A stretch of 64,000 nt of DNA, taken from Chloroflexaceae bacterium (GTDB lineage: Bacteria > Chloroflexota > Chloroflexia > Chloroflexales > Chloroflexaceae). Under the pieces are notes generated by a model, which was not told where the DNA came from, ran no database searches, and saw only the letters and a program-made list of their open reading frames with translations. Position 1 is the first letter of the stretch, and each line of letters opens with the position of its first letter. Location: positions 1 to 64,000 of the forward strand of contig JAAUTZ010000008.1 of the NCBI GenBank assembly GCA_012031225.1. The letters are read 5' to 3'. The translations under genes were made by a program, and so were the position numbers. Of this stretch, positions 44,031 through 53,155 are shown in pieces.

Positions 44031-44462
44031 ATGTTTCTGGGAGAGTTTGAACACTCCATAGACGATAAGGGGCGTGTTGCTATTCCGGCTCGCTTTCGGG
44101 AGGAGCTGGGCGAGGGCTTGGTGCTGACACGCGGCTTTGATCGCTGTCTGCAAGCCTTTCCGCGCCCGATCTGGCAACGCCTTGCCGAGCGGGTCAGTGG
44201 GCTATCGTTGGGCAATGAAGAAGCCCGCAACTTACGCCGCCTGCTCTTTTCAGGGGCGGCTGAAGTCGAAGTGGATCGGCAAGGGCGGATCCTGATCCCG
44301 CAGAACTTGCGCGAGTATGCCGGACTATCGGAACAGGTCGTCGTGGCGGGCTTGAACACCCACTTTGAACTGTGGTCAGGCGAACGTTGGCATAGCGTGC
44401 TGGATGCACTGGACAACAGCGCCCCGGCGATTGCCGCCCAACTCGCCGAGCTAGGGATCTAA
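44031..44462 (+). CDS. mraZ: transcriptional regulator MraZ
   Basis: DNA-binding protein with two SpoVT/AbrB-type domains; forms a ring and represses the dcw operon through GTGG-type repeats. The 143-residue sequence has both conserved cores: DDKGRVAIPARFREEL in the first and VDRQGRILIPQNLREYAGL in the second. It is of the usual length. The matching operator lies 150 bp upstream. Ribosome site is GGAG, somewhat distant from the ATG. Confidence 0.97.
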   Translation: MFLGEFEHSIDDKGRVAIPARFREELGEGLVLTRGFDRCLQAFPRPIWQRLAERVSGLSLGNEEARNLRRLLFSGAAEVEVDRQGRILIPQNLREYAGLSEQVVVAGLNTHFELWSGERWHSVLDALDNSAPAIAAQLAELGI

Positions 44463-44471
44463 TCCACGCCA

Positions 44472-45410
44472 ATGACAGGCTTTACCCATACGCCAGTGCT
44501 GTTGCCGGCGGTGCTGGAATGGCTCCAGCCGCGTGCAGGCGGGATCTACATAGATGCCACGCTCGGTGGGGGCGGGCACGCCACCGCCCTGCTCGAACAG
44601 GCTCAACCGGACGGACGCTTGCTCGGCATAGATGCCGACCCCGCTGCACTTGCCACCGTGCAGCAGCGGTGGCAGGCGCAGTTTCCGCCTAGTGCCTACC
44701 AGCTTGTGCAGCACCGCTTTGAACGGCTGGCGGACATCGCCGCCGATGCGGGCATAGCGGCAGGGCAGGCGGCTGGCATCCTGTTTGATCTAGGGGTGTC
44801 ATCGCATCAACTGGATACGGCGGAGCGGGGCTTCTCGTTTCAGCACGATGCACCGCTGGATATGCGCCTCGATCCGACACGCGGCGCAACGGCCGCTGAT
44901 CTGATTGCAGAGCTAAGGGAGACGGATTTGGCAAACATCATCTACCAATACGGCGAGGAACGGATGTCGCGGCGCATTGCCCAGCGCATCGTTGCCCAGC
45001 GCACGCAGCAGCCGATCACCACCACCCAGCAGCTCGCTGCGCTGGTCGCACAGGCAGTTGGCGGGCGCGGCACGCAGCGCGGAGCACGCCAGATCCATCC
45101 GGCAACACGCACCTTTCAAGCCTTGCGGATTGCCGTAAACCGTGAGCTAGAGCAGATCGAACACGCCTTGCCCCAAGCGGTGACGTTACTGGAACGCGGC
45201 GGGCGGCTGGCGGTGATCAGCTTTCACTCGCTGGAAGACCGCATCGTGAAGCAGTTCTTCCGCAATCAGTCGGGCTATGATGATCCCGATCAGTTGCGCC
45301 CAGTCCGCCTGCGGGTGCTGACGCGCAAGCCGATCAGCGCGGATGCCGCCGAGCAGCACGCCAATCCGCGTAGCCGCAGTGCCAAGCTGCGCGTTGCCGA
45401 ACGGGTCTAA
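44472..45410 (+). CDS. rsmH: 16S rRNA (cytosine-1402-N4)-methyltransferase
   Basis: SAM-dependent methylation of C1402 in the ribosomal P site, also known as MraW. The 312-residue protein shows [15 protein letters not shown], the SAM motif [45 protein letters not shown], and the C-terminal [20 protein letters not shown]. It follows mraZ by 9 bp, in the standard dcw order. Confidence 0.97.
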   Translation: MTGFTHTPVLLPAVLEWLQPRAGGIYIDATLGGGGHATALLEQAQPDGRLLGIDADPAALATVQQRWQAQFPPSAYQLVQHRFERLADIAADAGIAAGQAAGILFDLGVSSHQLDTAERGFSFQHDAPLDMRLDPTRGATAADLIAELRETDLANIIYQYGEERMSRRIAQRIVAQRTQQPITTTQQLAALVAQAVGGRGTQRGARQIHPATRTFQALRIAVNRELEQIEHALPQAVTLLERGGRLAVISFHSLEDRIVKQFFRNQSGYDDPDQLRPVRLRVLTRKPISADAAEQHANPRSRSAKLRVAERV

Positions 45411-45485
45411 CATTATGTGGAAATAGATCGGAAGCAGTGAAATAGTTCGTTACATGCAGTTTATGTCGCCTTAAGGAGTGTGAAT

Positions 45486-45893
45486 ATGGCCGTCAATTTC
45501 AACCAACGCTTGACCCCGCTGCGGCACGCCAAAGCCCGCCGCCGCGATCTGGTAGATTACATCCGCCTCGATGGGAGCCGCTACCTGTTGGCGGTGATCG
45601 TTTTGCTCTGCTTGATGAGCATGATCGCCCTAGGGCAGACCGGCGTGGTTGCCACCAAAGGCTACTCGATTGTGGCACTGGAGCGCGAACTCGTTGAGCT
45701 GAAACGCGAACGGGGGCAACTCCAGCAGCAGTATGCCGAAGCGCGTTCGCTAGATCGGATTCGCGTGCGGGCCACAGAGCTAGGCTTGCGCCCGATGGAT
45801 TTGGCGCAGGGGCACTACTTGCAGATCGTGCAGATGCCCACCTCTGGCGAACAGCCCGTGGCCTTACTGCCAGATGCCGCCCAGAATGAGTAG
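45486..45893 (+). CDS. ftsL: FtsL-like septum protein
   Basis: A 135-residue single-pass protein in the usual ftsL place between rsmH and ftsI. The basic N-terminus is followed by one helix (YLLAVIVLLCLMSMIALGQT), then an extracytoplasmic leucine-zipper-like coil (VALERELVELKRERGQLQQQ) and the LGLRPMDLAQGHYLQI segment typical of FtsL/DivIC-like proteins. It would link FtsQ with the FtsW-FtsI synthase. ATG at 45486 has AAGGAG at 7-nt spacing; a GTG two codons earlier is less likely. Confidence 0.75.
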   Translation: MAVNFNQRLTPLRHAKARRRDLVDYIRLDGSRYLLAVIVLLCLMSMIALGQTGVVATKGYSIVALERELVELKRERGQLQQQYAEARSLDRIRVRATELGLRPMDLAQGHYLQIVQMPTSGEQPVALLPDAAQNE

Positions 45894-45930
45894 CATGCAT
45901 ACGCTGGAGCCGCGTAGATAGGACGACCAT

Positions 45931-47760
45931 ATGGCAGCTCGACCAAGCCAACGCCCATATCGCCCACAGGCACGCCGCGCCGCACGCGCTGAACCGCCCG
46001 TCGCCAATCAGATTGTGCGGCTGGCCCACTGGCGCGTCTATGTCATTTTCACGGTTGCCCTGCTGATTACGGCACGGCTAGGCACCCGCCTATTTGAAGT
46101 GCAGGCACTTGATCCGCGTGATTACGCGGGCAAAGCCGAACGCGAGATTCTGCAAGAGATTGTCGTCAATCCGAATCGGGGCATGATCCTTGATCGGATG
46201 GGCAACGTCCTTGCCCTCGATATAGAGCGCGAGAGCCTGTGGGTGATCCCCTCACTGCTGCCCCAAGAGCGCGTGCCTGCTATTGCTACGACGCTTGCCC
46301 CCTTGATCGGCAGCGAGCCTGAGAGCCTGCGCCAAGCCATGGCCTCCACCGACTATTATTGGTGGCGGGTGGCCCGTTGGCTCAAGCCCGAAGTTGCCAC
46401 ACAGATTGAAGCCCTGAATGAGCCGGGCTTGCGGCTGATGCCGGAACCGTTGCGCTACTACCCGCAGGAGAGCTTCGCCGCGCATGTGATTGGCGCAGTC
46501 AATCGCAACGGCACCGGCTTGAGCGGGGTTGAGGCATTCTACGACACCGCGCTGAAGGGCATTACCGGAACCGTCAAAGCTGAGTTTGATCCCGCCAAGA
46601 ACCCGATTGCGATTGCCCCCCAGACGAGCCGCTTCCCGCGTGATGGGGCCAACCTGCGCCTCACCCTTGATCCGGTGATCCAACAGATCATCGAAACTGA
46701 GCTGAAGGCATCCGTTGAGCGCAACCGCGCTAGCGGCGGCTCGATTGTCGTGATCGAGGTGGCCACAGGGGCAGTGCGCGGCATGGCGAGCTACCCATTC
46801 TTCGATCCGAACCACTACGATGAATTTGACCCTGAACTGTACAGCCGCAATCCGGCGGTCTCCAACCTGTATGAGCCGGGCAGCACCTTCAAGATGGTTA
46901 CAGCAGCGGCAGGCTTGGAGAGCCGCGCCTTCACCGCCGACACGCTGGTCAATGATACCGGCACGATCTACTACATTGATACCACGCTCGGCAACTGGAA
47001 CCGGCTCGGCAACGGCCAGATCAATGTGGACGGCATGCTCTACCACTCCAGCAATGTGGGCGCGGTGCTGTTTAATGACTTAACCGGCCCCGACAACTTC
47101 TACAGCATTGTGCGTCGCTTTGGGTTTGGCGCACACACGGGCATTGATCTCGGCGGCGAAGAAGCCGGCATCGTCCATGCGATTGGCTCACCGTTCTACA
47201 ACGACATTCTGCTGGCGACGAATGCCTACGGGCAGGGCATCTCAGTGACCCCCCTGCAAATGACGCTGGCTGCCGCGGCGATTGCCAACGACGGCGTGCT
47301 GATGCGCCCCTACATTGTTGAGGAACGCTGCGACGGGCCTCAATGCACAACCACTACGCCAACCGTGCTGGGGCAAGTGATCGAACCCGGCGTGGCGTGG
47401 ACCGTTCGGCGCATGCTGGTCAACTCAGCCAACCATTACGCGCCCGTTGTATGGGCCGCACAGACTGGCAACTATGCCGATCAATGGCTTGTGCCCGGCT
47501 ATGAAGTTGCCGCCAAAACCGGCACATCATCTATTCCCCTACCCGGCGGGGTAGGCTACGATACCACCGCAACGATTGGCTCAGTGTTGGGCTTTGCGCC
47601 CGCCGAAGAAGCCCGCTATGCCATTCTCGTCAAGGTGGATCGGCCCGCAGATATTTGGGGGGTGCAAACTGCCATCCCCCTGTTCCAGACGGTGGTAGAC
47701 CAGATCATGACCTACGAACGCATCCTGCCCCAGCCATGGCTGGTTGGTCCATCGCGCTAA
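45931..47760 (+). CDS. ftsI: penicillin-binding protein 2 / FtsI transpeptidase
   Basis: Class B penicillin-binding protein that cross-links septal peptidoglycan. The 609-residue protein has a basic N-terminus, one membrane helix (VYVIFTVALLITARLGTRLF), a dimerisation/pedestal domain (NRGMILDRMGNVLA) and a transpeptidase domain with catalytic Ser in PGSTFKM, SSN (YHSSNVGAV) and KTG (AAKTGTSS). It is followed not by murE but by a 398-bp gap and mraY. No PASTA domain is present. Confidence 0.95.
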   Translation: MAARPSQRPYRPQARRAARAEPPVANQIVRLAHWRVYVIFTVALLITARLGTRLFEVQALDPRDYAGKAEREILQEIVVNPNRGMILDRMGNVLALDIERESLWVIPSLLPQERVPAIATTLAPLIGSEPESLRQAMASTDYYWWRVARWLKPEVATQIEALNEPGLRLMPEPLRYYPQESFAAHVIGAVNRNGTGLSGVEAFYDTALKGITGTVKAEFDPAKNPIAIAPQTSRFPRDGANLRLTLDPVIQQIIETELKASVERNRASGGSIVVIEVATGAVRGMASYPFFDPNHYDEFDPELYSRNPAVSNLYEPGSTFKMVTAAAGLESRAFTADTLVNDTGTIYYIDTTLGNWNRLGNGQINVDGMLYHSSNVGAVLFNDLTGPDNFYSIVRRFGFGAHTGIDLGGEEAGIVHAIGSPFYNDILLATNAYGQGISVTPLQMTLAAAAIANDGVLMRPYIVEERCDGPQCTTTTPTVLGQVIEPGVAWTVRRMLVNSANHYAPVVWAAQTGNYADQWLVPGYEVAAKTGTSSIPLPGGVGYDTTATIGSVLGFAPAEEARYAILVKVDRPADIWGVQTAIPLFQTVVDQIMTYERILPQPWLVGPSR

Positions 47761-48158
47761 CCATGTTGCCGGATGGCTCGGTTTCTGTGCTACAATGGCG
47801 TTAGAGCAACACAGAAATAGGCCATCCACGCGAGAAACAAGGCAGCATGGATTGTTTGGGTCGCACCTTAACAATTCATTGATATGGATTTCCATGTTGT
47901 CGTTTCGACGAGATGCGCGTATACTGTGCGGGCATCGCTTGGGCAAGCACCACCGGTTGTTTGCACGGGCGAGCCTGCACAATGTACGGGGCATCGGGGG
48001 GATGCTGCGCATGGGCCCGGGATGCCCGTGTCCGATGAACCGATTGTCGTTGAGGATGAAGTGTGGTAAGGTAGGCAGGCTTGTGGGCGAGTGTGCGGTC
48101 GTCAGGTCAGCGGGCTACAGGCGGTAGCTCGGCAACAGCAATGGGCGAGGAGGTTTGG
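47761..48158 (+). promoter_or_regulatory. gene-free gap in the dcw cluster with promoters and leader
   Basis: About 400 bp between ftsI and mraY with no credible gene. It holds TGCTACAAT (47788-47796), then a better promoter TTGTCG-17 bp-TATACT (47897-47925). A leader of about 225 nt follows, with a GC-rich segment that can fold (CATGGGC with GCCCGTG at about 48010-48030). The usual occupants, murE and murF, are missing. I do not recognise a known RNA family. Confidence 0.55.
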
Positions 48159-49301
48159 GTGGATTTTCTGCGTGCAGTTCTCGTGCAGGATATAGCGCGG
48201 GCGTTATTGCTCGCTGCGGCAGCGTTTGTGTTAACACTGATTACCGAAGGCTTTTGGGTACGCTTTGCGCGGGCGCACAACATCGGCAAGCGCATCCGCG
48301 TGGATGGTCCTCAGAGCCACATGGAGAAGATGGGCACGCCGACGATGGGCGGTATTATGATCGTCGTGCCAGTCGTGTTCCTCACCGCCCTGTTCAATCT
48401 CGTAGATCGCTGGTCTATGCTGCTGCCGCTCGGCGTGATGATCAGCTTTGCGATCATCGGCGCACTGGATGACTGGCGTTCGCTGACAACCTCAAAGAAC
48501 GTCACGCACGGCTTTACCGCCCGCTTCAAGTTCCTCTTGATTGCGGGGGTTGCCACAGTTGCCAGCCTTGTGCTATACCTGCCGAATCCGTTTGGGCTGA
48601 ACCACGGCGGGCTGGTGCGGATCCCGTTTGTCGGCACGTATGACATCAACCTGTGGTTTATCCCGCTCGCCGTGCTGATCATCATCGCCACCTCGAATGC
48701 GGTCAATCTCACCGATGGGCTAGACAGCCTCGCCGGATGGAGCCTAACGCTGGCATTCGCGGCCTTCGGAATTATGACCCTGCTCTCGGAGCCACGCCTG
48801 ACGAACCTGATGGTCTTTAGCCTCACAATGGTTGGGGCGTGTGCCGCCTTCCTGTGGTACAACGCACATCCGGCGCAGGTGTTTATGGGGGATACCGGCT
48901 CACTGGCCCTCGGCGCAGTCTTGGCAATCGTTGCCCTGCAATCGCAGCAGTGGTTGCTCCTCCCCGTTGTGGGTGTTGTGTTTGTGATGGAGGCTCTCTC
49001 GGTGATCATCCAGACCAGCTACTTTGAGTGGACTCGCCGACGCTATGGGTACGGGCGGCGGGTGTTCAAGATGGCTCCCTTGCACCACCACTTCGAGCTA
49101 AGTGGCTGGAGCCAAACCCAAGTGTCGCAACGCTTCACCATTATTGCAGCAGTTGCGGCAATGGTTGGGATCGCCCTCGCGCTGACGTTCGCCGGCGAGC
49201 TTGTGCCGCCGATGCAGGCATCGCCCGATATTCCGGGTGCCCAACGCGAGCAGAGCGTACCGGCGGAAGTCCCCGTCTCGGCCGAATTTAACGGGGAGTA
49301 G
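48159..49301 (+). CDS. mraY: phospho-MurNAc-pentapeptide transferase
   Basis: Makes lipid I from UDP-MurNAc-pentapeptide and undecaprenyl phosphate in the inner membrane. The 380-residue protein has about ten membrane segments and the conserved cytoplasmic loops: KMGTPTMGG, GALDDWRSL, NLTDGLDSLAG, FMGDTGSLALGA and APLHHHFELSGW. GTG at 48159 is chosen because GAGGAGG lies 5 nt upstream; an ATG at 48141 would place that site inside the gene. The C-terminal extension after the last helix is about 40 residues, Glu/Pro-rich. Confidence 0.95.
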   Translation: MDFLRAVLVQDIARALLLAAAAFVLTLITEGFWVRFARAHNIGKRIRVDGPQSHMEKMGTPTMGGIMIVVPVVFLTALFNLVDRWSMLLPLGVMISFAIIGALDDWRSLTTSKNVTHGFTARFKFLLIAGVATVASLVLYLPNPFGLNHGGLVRIPFVGTYDINLWFIPLAVLIIIATSNAVNLTDGLDSLAGWSLTLAFAAFGIMTLLSEPRLTNLMVFSLTMVGACAAFLWYNAHPAQVFMGDTGSLALGAVLAIVALQSQQWLLLPVVGVVFVMEALSVIIQTSYFEWTRRRYGYGRRVFKMAPLHHHFELSGWSQTQVSQRFTIIAAVAAMVGIALALTFAGELVPPMQASPDIPGAQREQSVPAEVPVSAEFNGE

Positions 49302-49368
49302 CCGTTTCGCTCCTGCCACAGCCACCACAACTGAAGCGGGCGCGGGCTGCACCGCCACAGGAGAGCAT

Positions 49369-50868
49369 ATGACCGAGCAACAACCGCACGCTGCCCGCCC
49401 CGCCCTGTTCCCGCGGGGCACACCGCGCCGCGTGCTGGTGATGGGTCTGGGGGTACATGGCGGCGGGCTAGGCGTGGCGCAGTGGCTGATGCAGCAGGGC
49501 ATTGCCCTGACCATCACCGATAGCGCACGTGCCGATGCCCTTGCTGCGCCACTCGCAACGCTCGCCGCGCTTGCCCGCGAGACAGGCGCAGAGGTGCGCT
49601 ACGTTCTCGGCGAACACCGCCCTGAAGATTTTACGAGCCACGATCTGGTCATTGCTAATCCTGCGGTCCCGCCCGACTCGCACTGGCTCCAGCTGGCTCG
49701 CCACGCGGATGTGCCCATCGAAACCGAGTTGACGCTCTTCTTTCGGGCCTGCCCCGCGCCGATCATCGGCATCACGGGGACAAAGGGCAAAACAACGGCA
49801 ACGATGCTGACGGGTGCAATCCTGCGCCAGCACCGCCCCGATACCGTGATTGCCGGCAACCTGCGCGTCTCGGCCCTCGCTAGTCTCGCCCAGATCAACC
49901 CCAGCACGCCGGTTGTGCTGGAACTCAGTAGCTTCCAACTGGTCGGCTTGGGCGCAGCCGGCCTCAGCCCACCCTACGCCGCAATCACCAACTTCTCACC
50001 CGATCATCTCAACTATCACCACACGATGGAAGCCTATGCCGCAGCCAAGCAGCAGATCTTCCTACACCAATATCGGCCTCAGGCTCCGGGCACGGGGGGG
50101 GTTGTCATCCTCCCAACGGATCTACTGGAGCAGTTCTATCCACCCGCCCTTGCCGCCCAGCGTCCCGCGCATGCCCTGCACACCCTTGATCCCACGCCGG
50201 GCGCACACGCCGACTGCCGCATAGATCCGCAGGGCACGATCTGGTGGCACGACGAAGCCGTGCTGACTACAGCCGACATCCGCTTGCCCGGCAGCCACAA
50301 TCTCGCCAACGTATTGGTCGCCGTCGGGCTGGCGCGGTGCTACGGCGTACCCGCCACAACCGTGCAGCAAGCCGTGCGCGGCTTCACAGGCGTAGAGCAT
50401 CGCCTTGAACTGGTGCGCCAACTGGAGCAGGTGCGCTACATCAATGACACCACCGCCACCAATCCTGTAGCTGCCCAAGCCGCGTTACGGAGCTTCACCG
50501 AGCCGATCATCCTGCTGGCGGGCGGGGCCGCGAAAGGCTTAGATACGGCTCAGTTTGCGGCGGATATTGTCCGCACCGTGCAGGCGGTGGTGCTGCTGGC
50601 CGGCACCGCCACGGCCCAACTGGCCGCCGAGCTAGCCGCAGCGCAGGACCAGCAGGGGCGCACGATCCCCATCGCAGGGCCATTCGAGGATTTCGCCCTC
50701 GCCATCCAGACCGCCCGCGAGCTAGCCCGCGAACTTGCCCCATCTACCCTATCTGCCCCATCCGGTGCGGTGGTATTGCTCTCGCCCGGCTGTGCCAGCT
50801 TCGGCATGTTTCGCAATGAGTTTCAGCGCGGTGAGGAGTTCCGCCGCATCGTTGCCGAACTTACGTGA
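49369..50868 (+). CDS. murD: UDP-MurNAc-L-alanine-D-glutamate ligase
   Basis: Adds D-glutamate to UDP-MurNAc-L-alanine in the cytoplasm. The 499-residue protein shows an N-terminal Rossmann-type domain (VLVMGLGVHGGGLGVAQWL), the P-loop GITGTKGKTTATM, the central NFSPDHLNYH and VEHRLELV, and the C-terminal INDTTATNPVAA with GGAAKGLD. ATG at 49369 follows AGGAGA. It lies 67 bp after mraY. Confidence 0.95.
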   Translation: MTEQQPHAARPALFPRGTPRRVLVMGLGVHGGGLGVAQWLMQQGIALTITDSARADALAAPLATLAALARETGAEVRYVLGEHRPEDFTSHDLVIANPAVPPDSHWLQLARHADVPIETELTLFFRACPAPIIGITGTKGKTTATMLTGAILRQHRPDTVIAGNLRVSALASLAQINPSTPVVLELSSFQLVGLGAAGLSPPYAAITNFSPDHLNYHHTMEAYAAAKQQIFLHQYRPQAPGTGGVVILPTDLLEQFYPPALAAQRPAHALHTLDPTPGAHADCRIDPQGTIWWHDEAVLTTADIRLPGSHNLANVLVAVGLARCYGVPATTVQQAVRGFTGVEHRLELVRQLEQVRYINDTTATNPVAAQAALRSFTEPIILLAGGAAKGLDTAQFAADIVRTVQAVVLLAGTATAQLAAELAAAQDQQGRTIPIAGPFEDFALAIQTARELARELAPSTLSAPSGAVVLLSPGCASFGMFRNEFQRGEEFRRIVAELT

Positions 50869-50909
50869 CGATTACTTGACCATTACTCAACGGGAAGGAA
50901 CCCTGACGC

Positions 50910-51743
50910 TTGCAACCGCCATCATCCCTATCACCATCGTCGGCTTCGCTGCCGCCCTATGGCTCCGAGCACGAACCGCCCTTCGCAGGCCCCCCGCCCC
51001 AGATGGTGCGCGTGTCGCTCCCAACTGGGCGCGTGTGGGTGACGTGGGTGCTCCTGACAATCAACATCTCCATGTTCGTGCTGACATACATCGTGAGCTG
51101 GCTGCCCGGCTGCCGTGAATTGGGGCCATTCAGCTTCAACTGTGCCCTACTCGTGCTGGGCTGGAAAGACAACGCCCTCATCGCGCAGGGCCAATACTGG
51201 CGGCTGCTGACGGCGATCTTCCTACACGGCAGCCTCATCCACTTGGGGCTGAACATGCTCGCCCTGTATGTCCTCGGCCCGCAAGCCGAGCGGGTCTACC
51301 ACTCAGGGCGGTTCCTGCTGCTCTACCTGATCGCGGGCTTGGCCGGCAGCGTCGCATCCTACGCCTTCACGCCTAGTCCATCGGTGGGTGCAAGCGGCGC
51401 AATCTTTGGCATCTTTGGCGCATTAGCCGTATTCTATTACACCACCCGCGACATTCTCGGTGAGGCGGGGCGCGAGCAACTCCGCTCGATGGGCGTGCTG
51501 GTGGCAATCAATATTGCCTTTGGCATCTTCGCCGGTGGAGCAATAGATAATTTCGCCCATATCGGCGGCTTGTTCGGCGGCGGGCTGAGTGGCTTTATGC
51601 TCATCCCCCGCTTTGTCCTGATCCGAGATTGGTACAATCCCCGGATCGAGCGCGAGACCCGCAAGTACGGCTTAATCGGCGCATTCGGGCTGCTCTTGCT
51701 GATCGGCGTGCTAGCCCTCATGATCAACCCGCCCGTGCGCTAA
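50910..51743 (+). CDS. rhomboid family intramembrane serine protease
   Basis: A 277-residue protein with about seven membrane helices. The catalytic Ser is in VGASGAIFGIFGA (GxSG motif) and the catalytic His in DNFAHIGGLFGG; the helix with HLGLNMLALYVLGP carries the conserved HxxxN. It probably cleaves membrane-anchored proteins near their helix. Its position between murD and ftsW is unusual and suggests a link to envelope or division proteins, which is inference. The start is TTG at 50910 with AAGGA 10 nt upstream; ATG at 51003 is an alternative. Confidence 0.93.
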   Translation: MQPPSSLSPSSASLPPYGSEHEPPFAGPPPQMVRVSLPTGRVWVTWVLLTINISMFVLTYIVSWLPGCRELGPFSFNCALLVLGWKDNALIAQGQYWRLLTAIFLHGSLIHLGLNMLALYVLGPQAERVYHSGRFLLLYLIAGLAGSVASYAFTPSPSVGASGAIFGIFGALAVFYYTTRDILGEAGREQLRSMGVLVAINIAFGIFAGGAIDNFAHIGGLFGGGLSGFMLIPRFVLIRDWYNPRIERETRKYGLIGAFGLLLLIGVLALMINPPVR

Positions 51744-51820
51744 GGTGGCACGGCCTGAATATGATCCTATAACGCAACAGCTCACGGTATACCTGAGCGA
51801 TCTGAAAGGAGGCGGTAGAG

Positions 51821-53155
51821 ATGCTACCCCGACCCAACCAACGCCCTACGCCACTTGTCGCACACGAGCCAGACTACCTGCTGCTCCTAATTGTTGGGGC
51901 CCTAGTTGCATCCGGCTTGGTCATGGTCTACAGTGCGAGCTTTGTCGAAGCCTTCGTCCTACACCGCTCACAGTTCTACTATATCTTCCGGCAGGTGATC
52001 GGGGCGATGATTGGCACAGCCGCGCTGATCTTCGCCATGAACACGCCCTATCCTATCTGGCGGCGGTTCTCTGTGCCGTTGATGGGCACTGCGCTGTTCT
52101 TACTGGTGCTGGTGCTGATCTTGCCCGAAAGCATGACGATGGTCAACGGTTCGCGCTCGTGGATTCGCTTGCAGGGCGGCTTGTTCAGTGTGCAGCCCTC
52201 TGAAATCGCCAAGCTCGCCGTGATTGTGTACTTTGCGGATTGGCTCTCGCGGCGCGGCGGGCAAGTTGGCAATGTGACCTACGGCTTGCTGCCTTTCGCC
52301 CTGATGCTTGGGGTGGTGTGCGGCTTGGTAATCCTAGAGCCTGATCTGGGCACGATGGTGATAATCCTGATGATCGGTGGGATCATCTACTTTGCAGCCG
52401 GCGCAAACTTGCTGCACATCCTCGCGGCAGCCATCGTGGGCGGGGTTGCCTACTGGCTGATCCTGTATGGCTTCGACAGCAACAATGGGCGCATCTTAGC
52501 CTTCCGCGATCCGTGGCAGTTTTATGATAGCTACGGCTACCAGCCGATCCACGCCCTGTATGCGCTTGCCAGCGGCGGCATCTTTGGCGCGGGGCTAGGT
52601 CAGTCGCGCCAAAAGTTCCAGTGGCTCCCGCAAGCCCACACCGATTCGATCTATGCCATCGTGGGCGAAGAGTTGGGGTTAATTGGAACACTACTCATGT
52701 TAGTAGCATTTGCTATAATAGCATATCGAGGGTATCGAATCGCGTGCCGCCTTGCTGATCCATTTGCGGCACTGGTTGCGATTGGGATTACCTCGTGGCT
52801 GGTCTTCCAAGCCCTGCTGAATATGGCTGTCACAACGTCGTTGGTTCCGTTCACTGGGCTAACGCTGCCGTTCATATCCTACGGCAGCACGTCGCTGATT
52901 ATGTCTATGCTGAGTGCAGGCATCCTGCTCAACCTTTCACGCTACGCGGCTGATGTTCAGCCAGAGGAGCAAAAGCATGACCAACGCGCACGCCGCAGCC
53001 CCGCCCCCCGTGCCAGTGGCACCGGTGTATGGGCCCCTGCCGTCGCCGCTCTACCTGTGTGGTGGGGGCACTGGCGGCCACGTCTACCCCGCTTTGGCCG
53101 TCGCCGCAGCGTTCGCCAGCCACCCCGCCGCAGCCCCCGCCGCGTCCGCTCCTGA
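51821..53155 (+). CDS. ftsW: FtsW/RodA-type peptidoglycan polymerase
   Basis: SEDS glycosyltransferase that polymerises lipid II at the septum together with FtsI. About ten membrane helices; conserved motifs include LVMVYSAS, NGSRSWI, QPSEIAKLAVIVYFADWLSR, LEPDLGT, QSRQKFQWLPQAHTDSIYAI, EELGLIG and LPFISYGSTSL. AAAGGAGG precedes the ATG. Oddity: after the last helix the frame runs on through an Arg/Pro-rich tail that overlaps murG by 179 bp. One additional A in AAAA at 52971-52974 would end FtsW at ATGA (52977-52980) with about 387 residues, the normal size. Confidence 0.95.
   Translation: MLPRPNQRPTPLVAHEPDYLLLLIVGALVASGLVMVYSASFVEAFVLHRSQFYYIFRQVIGAMIGTAALIFAMNTPYPIWRRFSVPLMGTALFLLVLVLILPESMTMVNGSRSWIRLQGGLFSVQPSEIAKLAVIVYFADWLSRRGGQVGNVTYGLLPFALMLGVVCGLVILEPDLGTMVIILMIGGIIYFAAGANLLHILAAAIVGGVAYWLILYGFDSNNGRILAFRDPWQFYDSYGYQPIHALYALASGGIFGAGLGQSRQKFQWLPQAHTDSIYAIVGEELGLIGTLLMLVAFAIIAYRGYRIACRLADPFAALVAIGITSWLVFQALLNMAVTTSLVPFTGLTLPFISYGSTSLIMSMLSAGILLNLSRYAADVQPEEQKHDQRARRSPAPRASGTGVWAPAVAALPVWWGHWRPRLPRFGRRRSVRQPPRRSPRRVRS

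Noticed and set aside
47744-48127. 127-codon plus-strand frame in the ftsI-mraY gap
   Set aside because: Low-quality composition (many Cys, Arg, His), no ribosome site, and it runs across the promoter at 47897-47925.
48081-48158. Upstream extension of mraY
   Set aside because: The strong GAGGAGG site lies inside it, 5 nt before GTG 48159, so translation most likely begins there.
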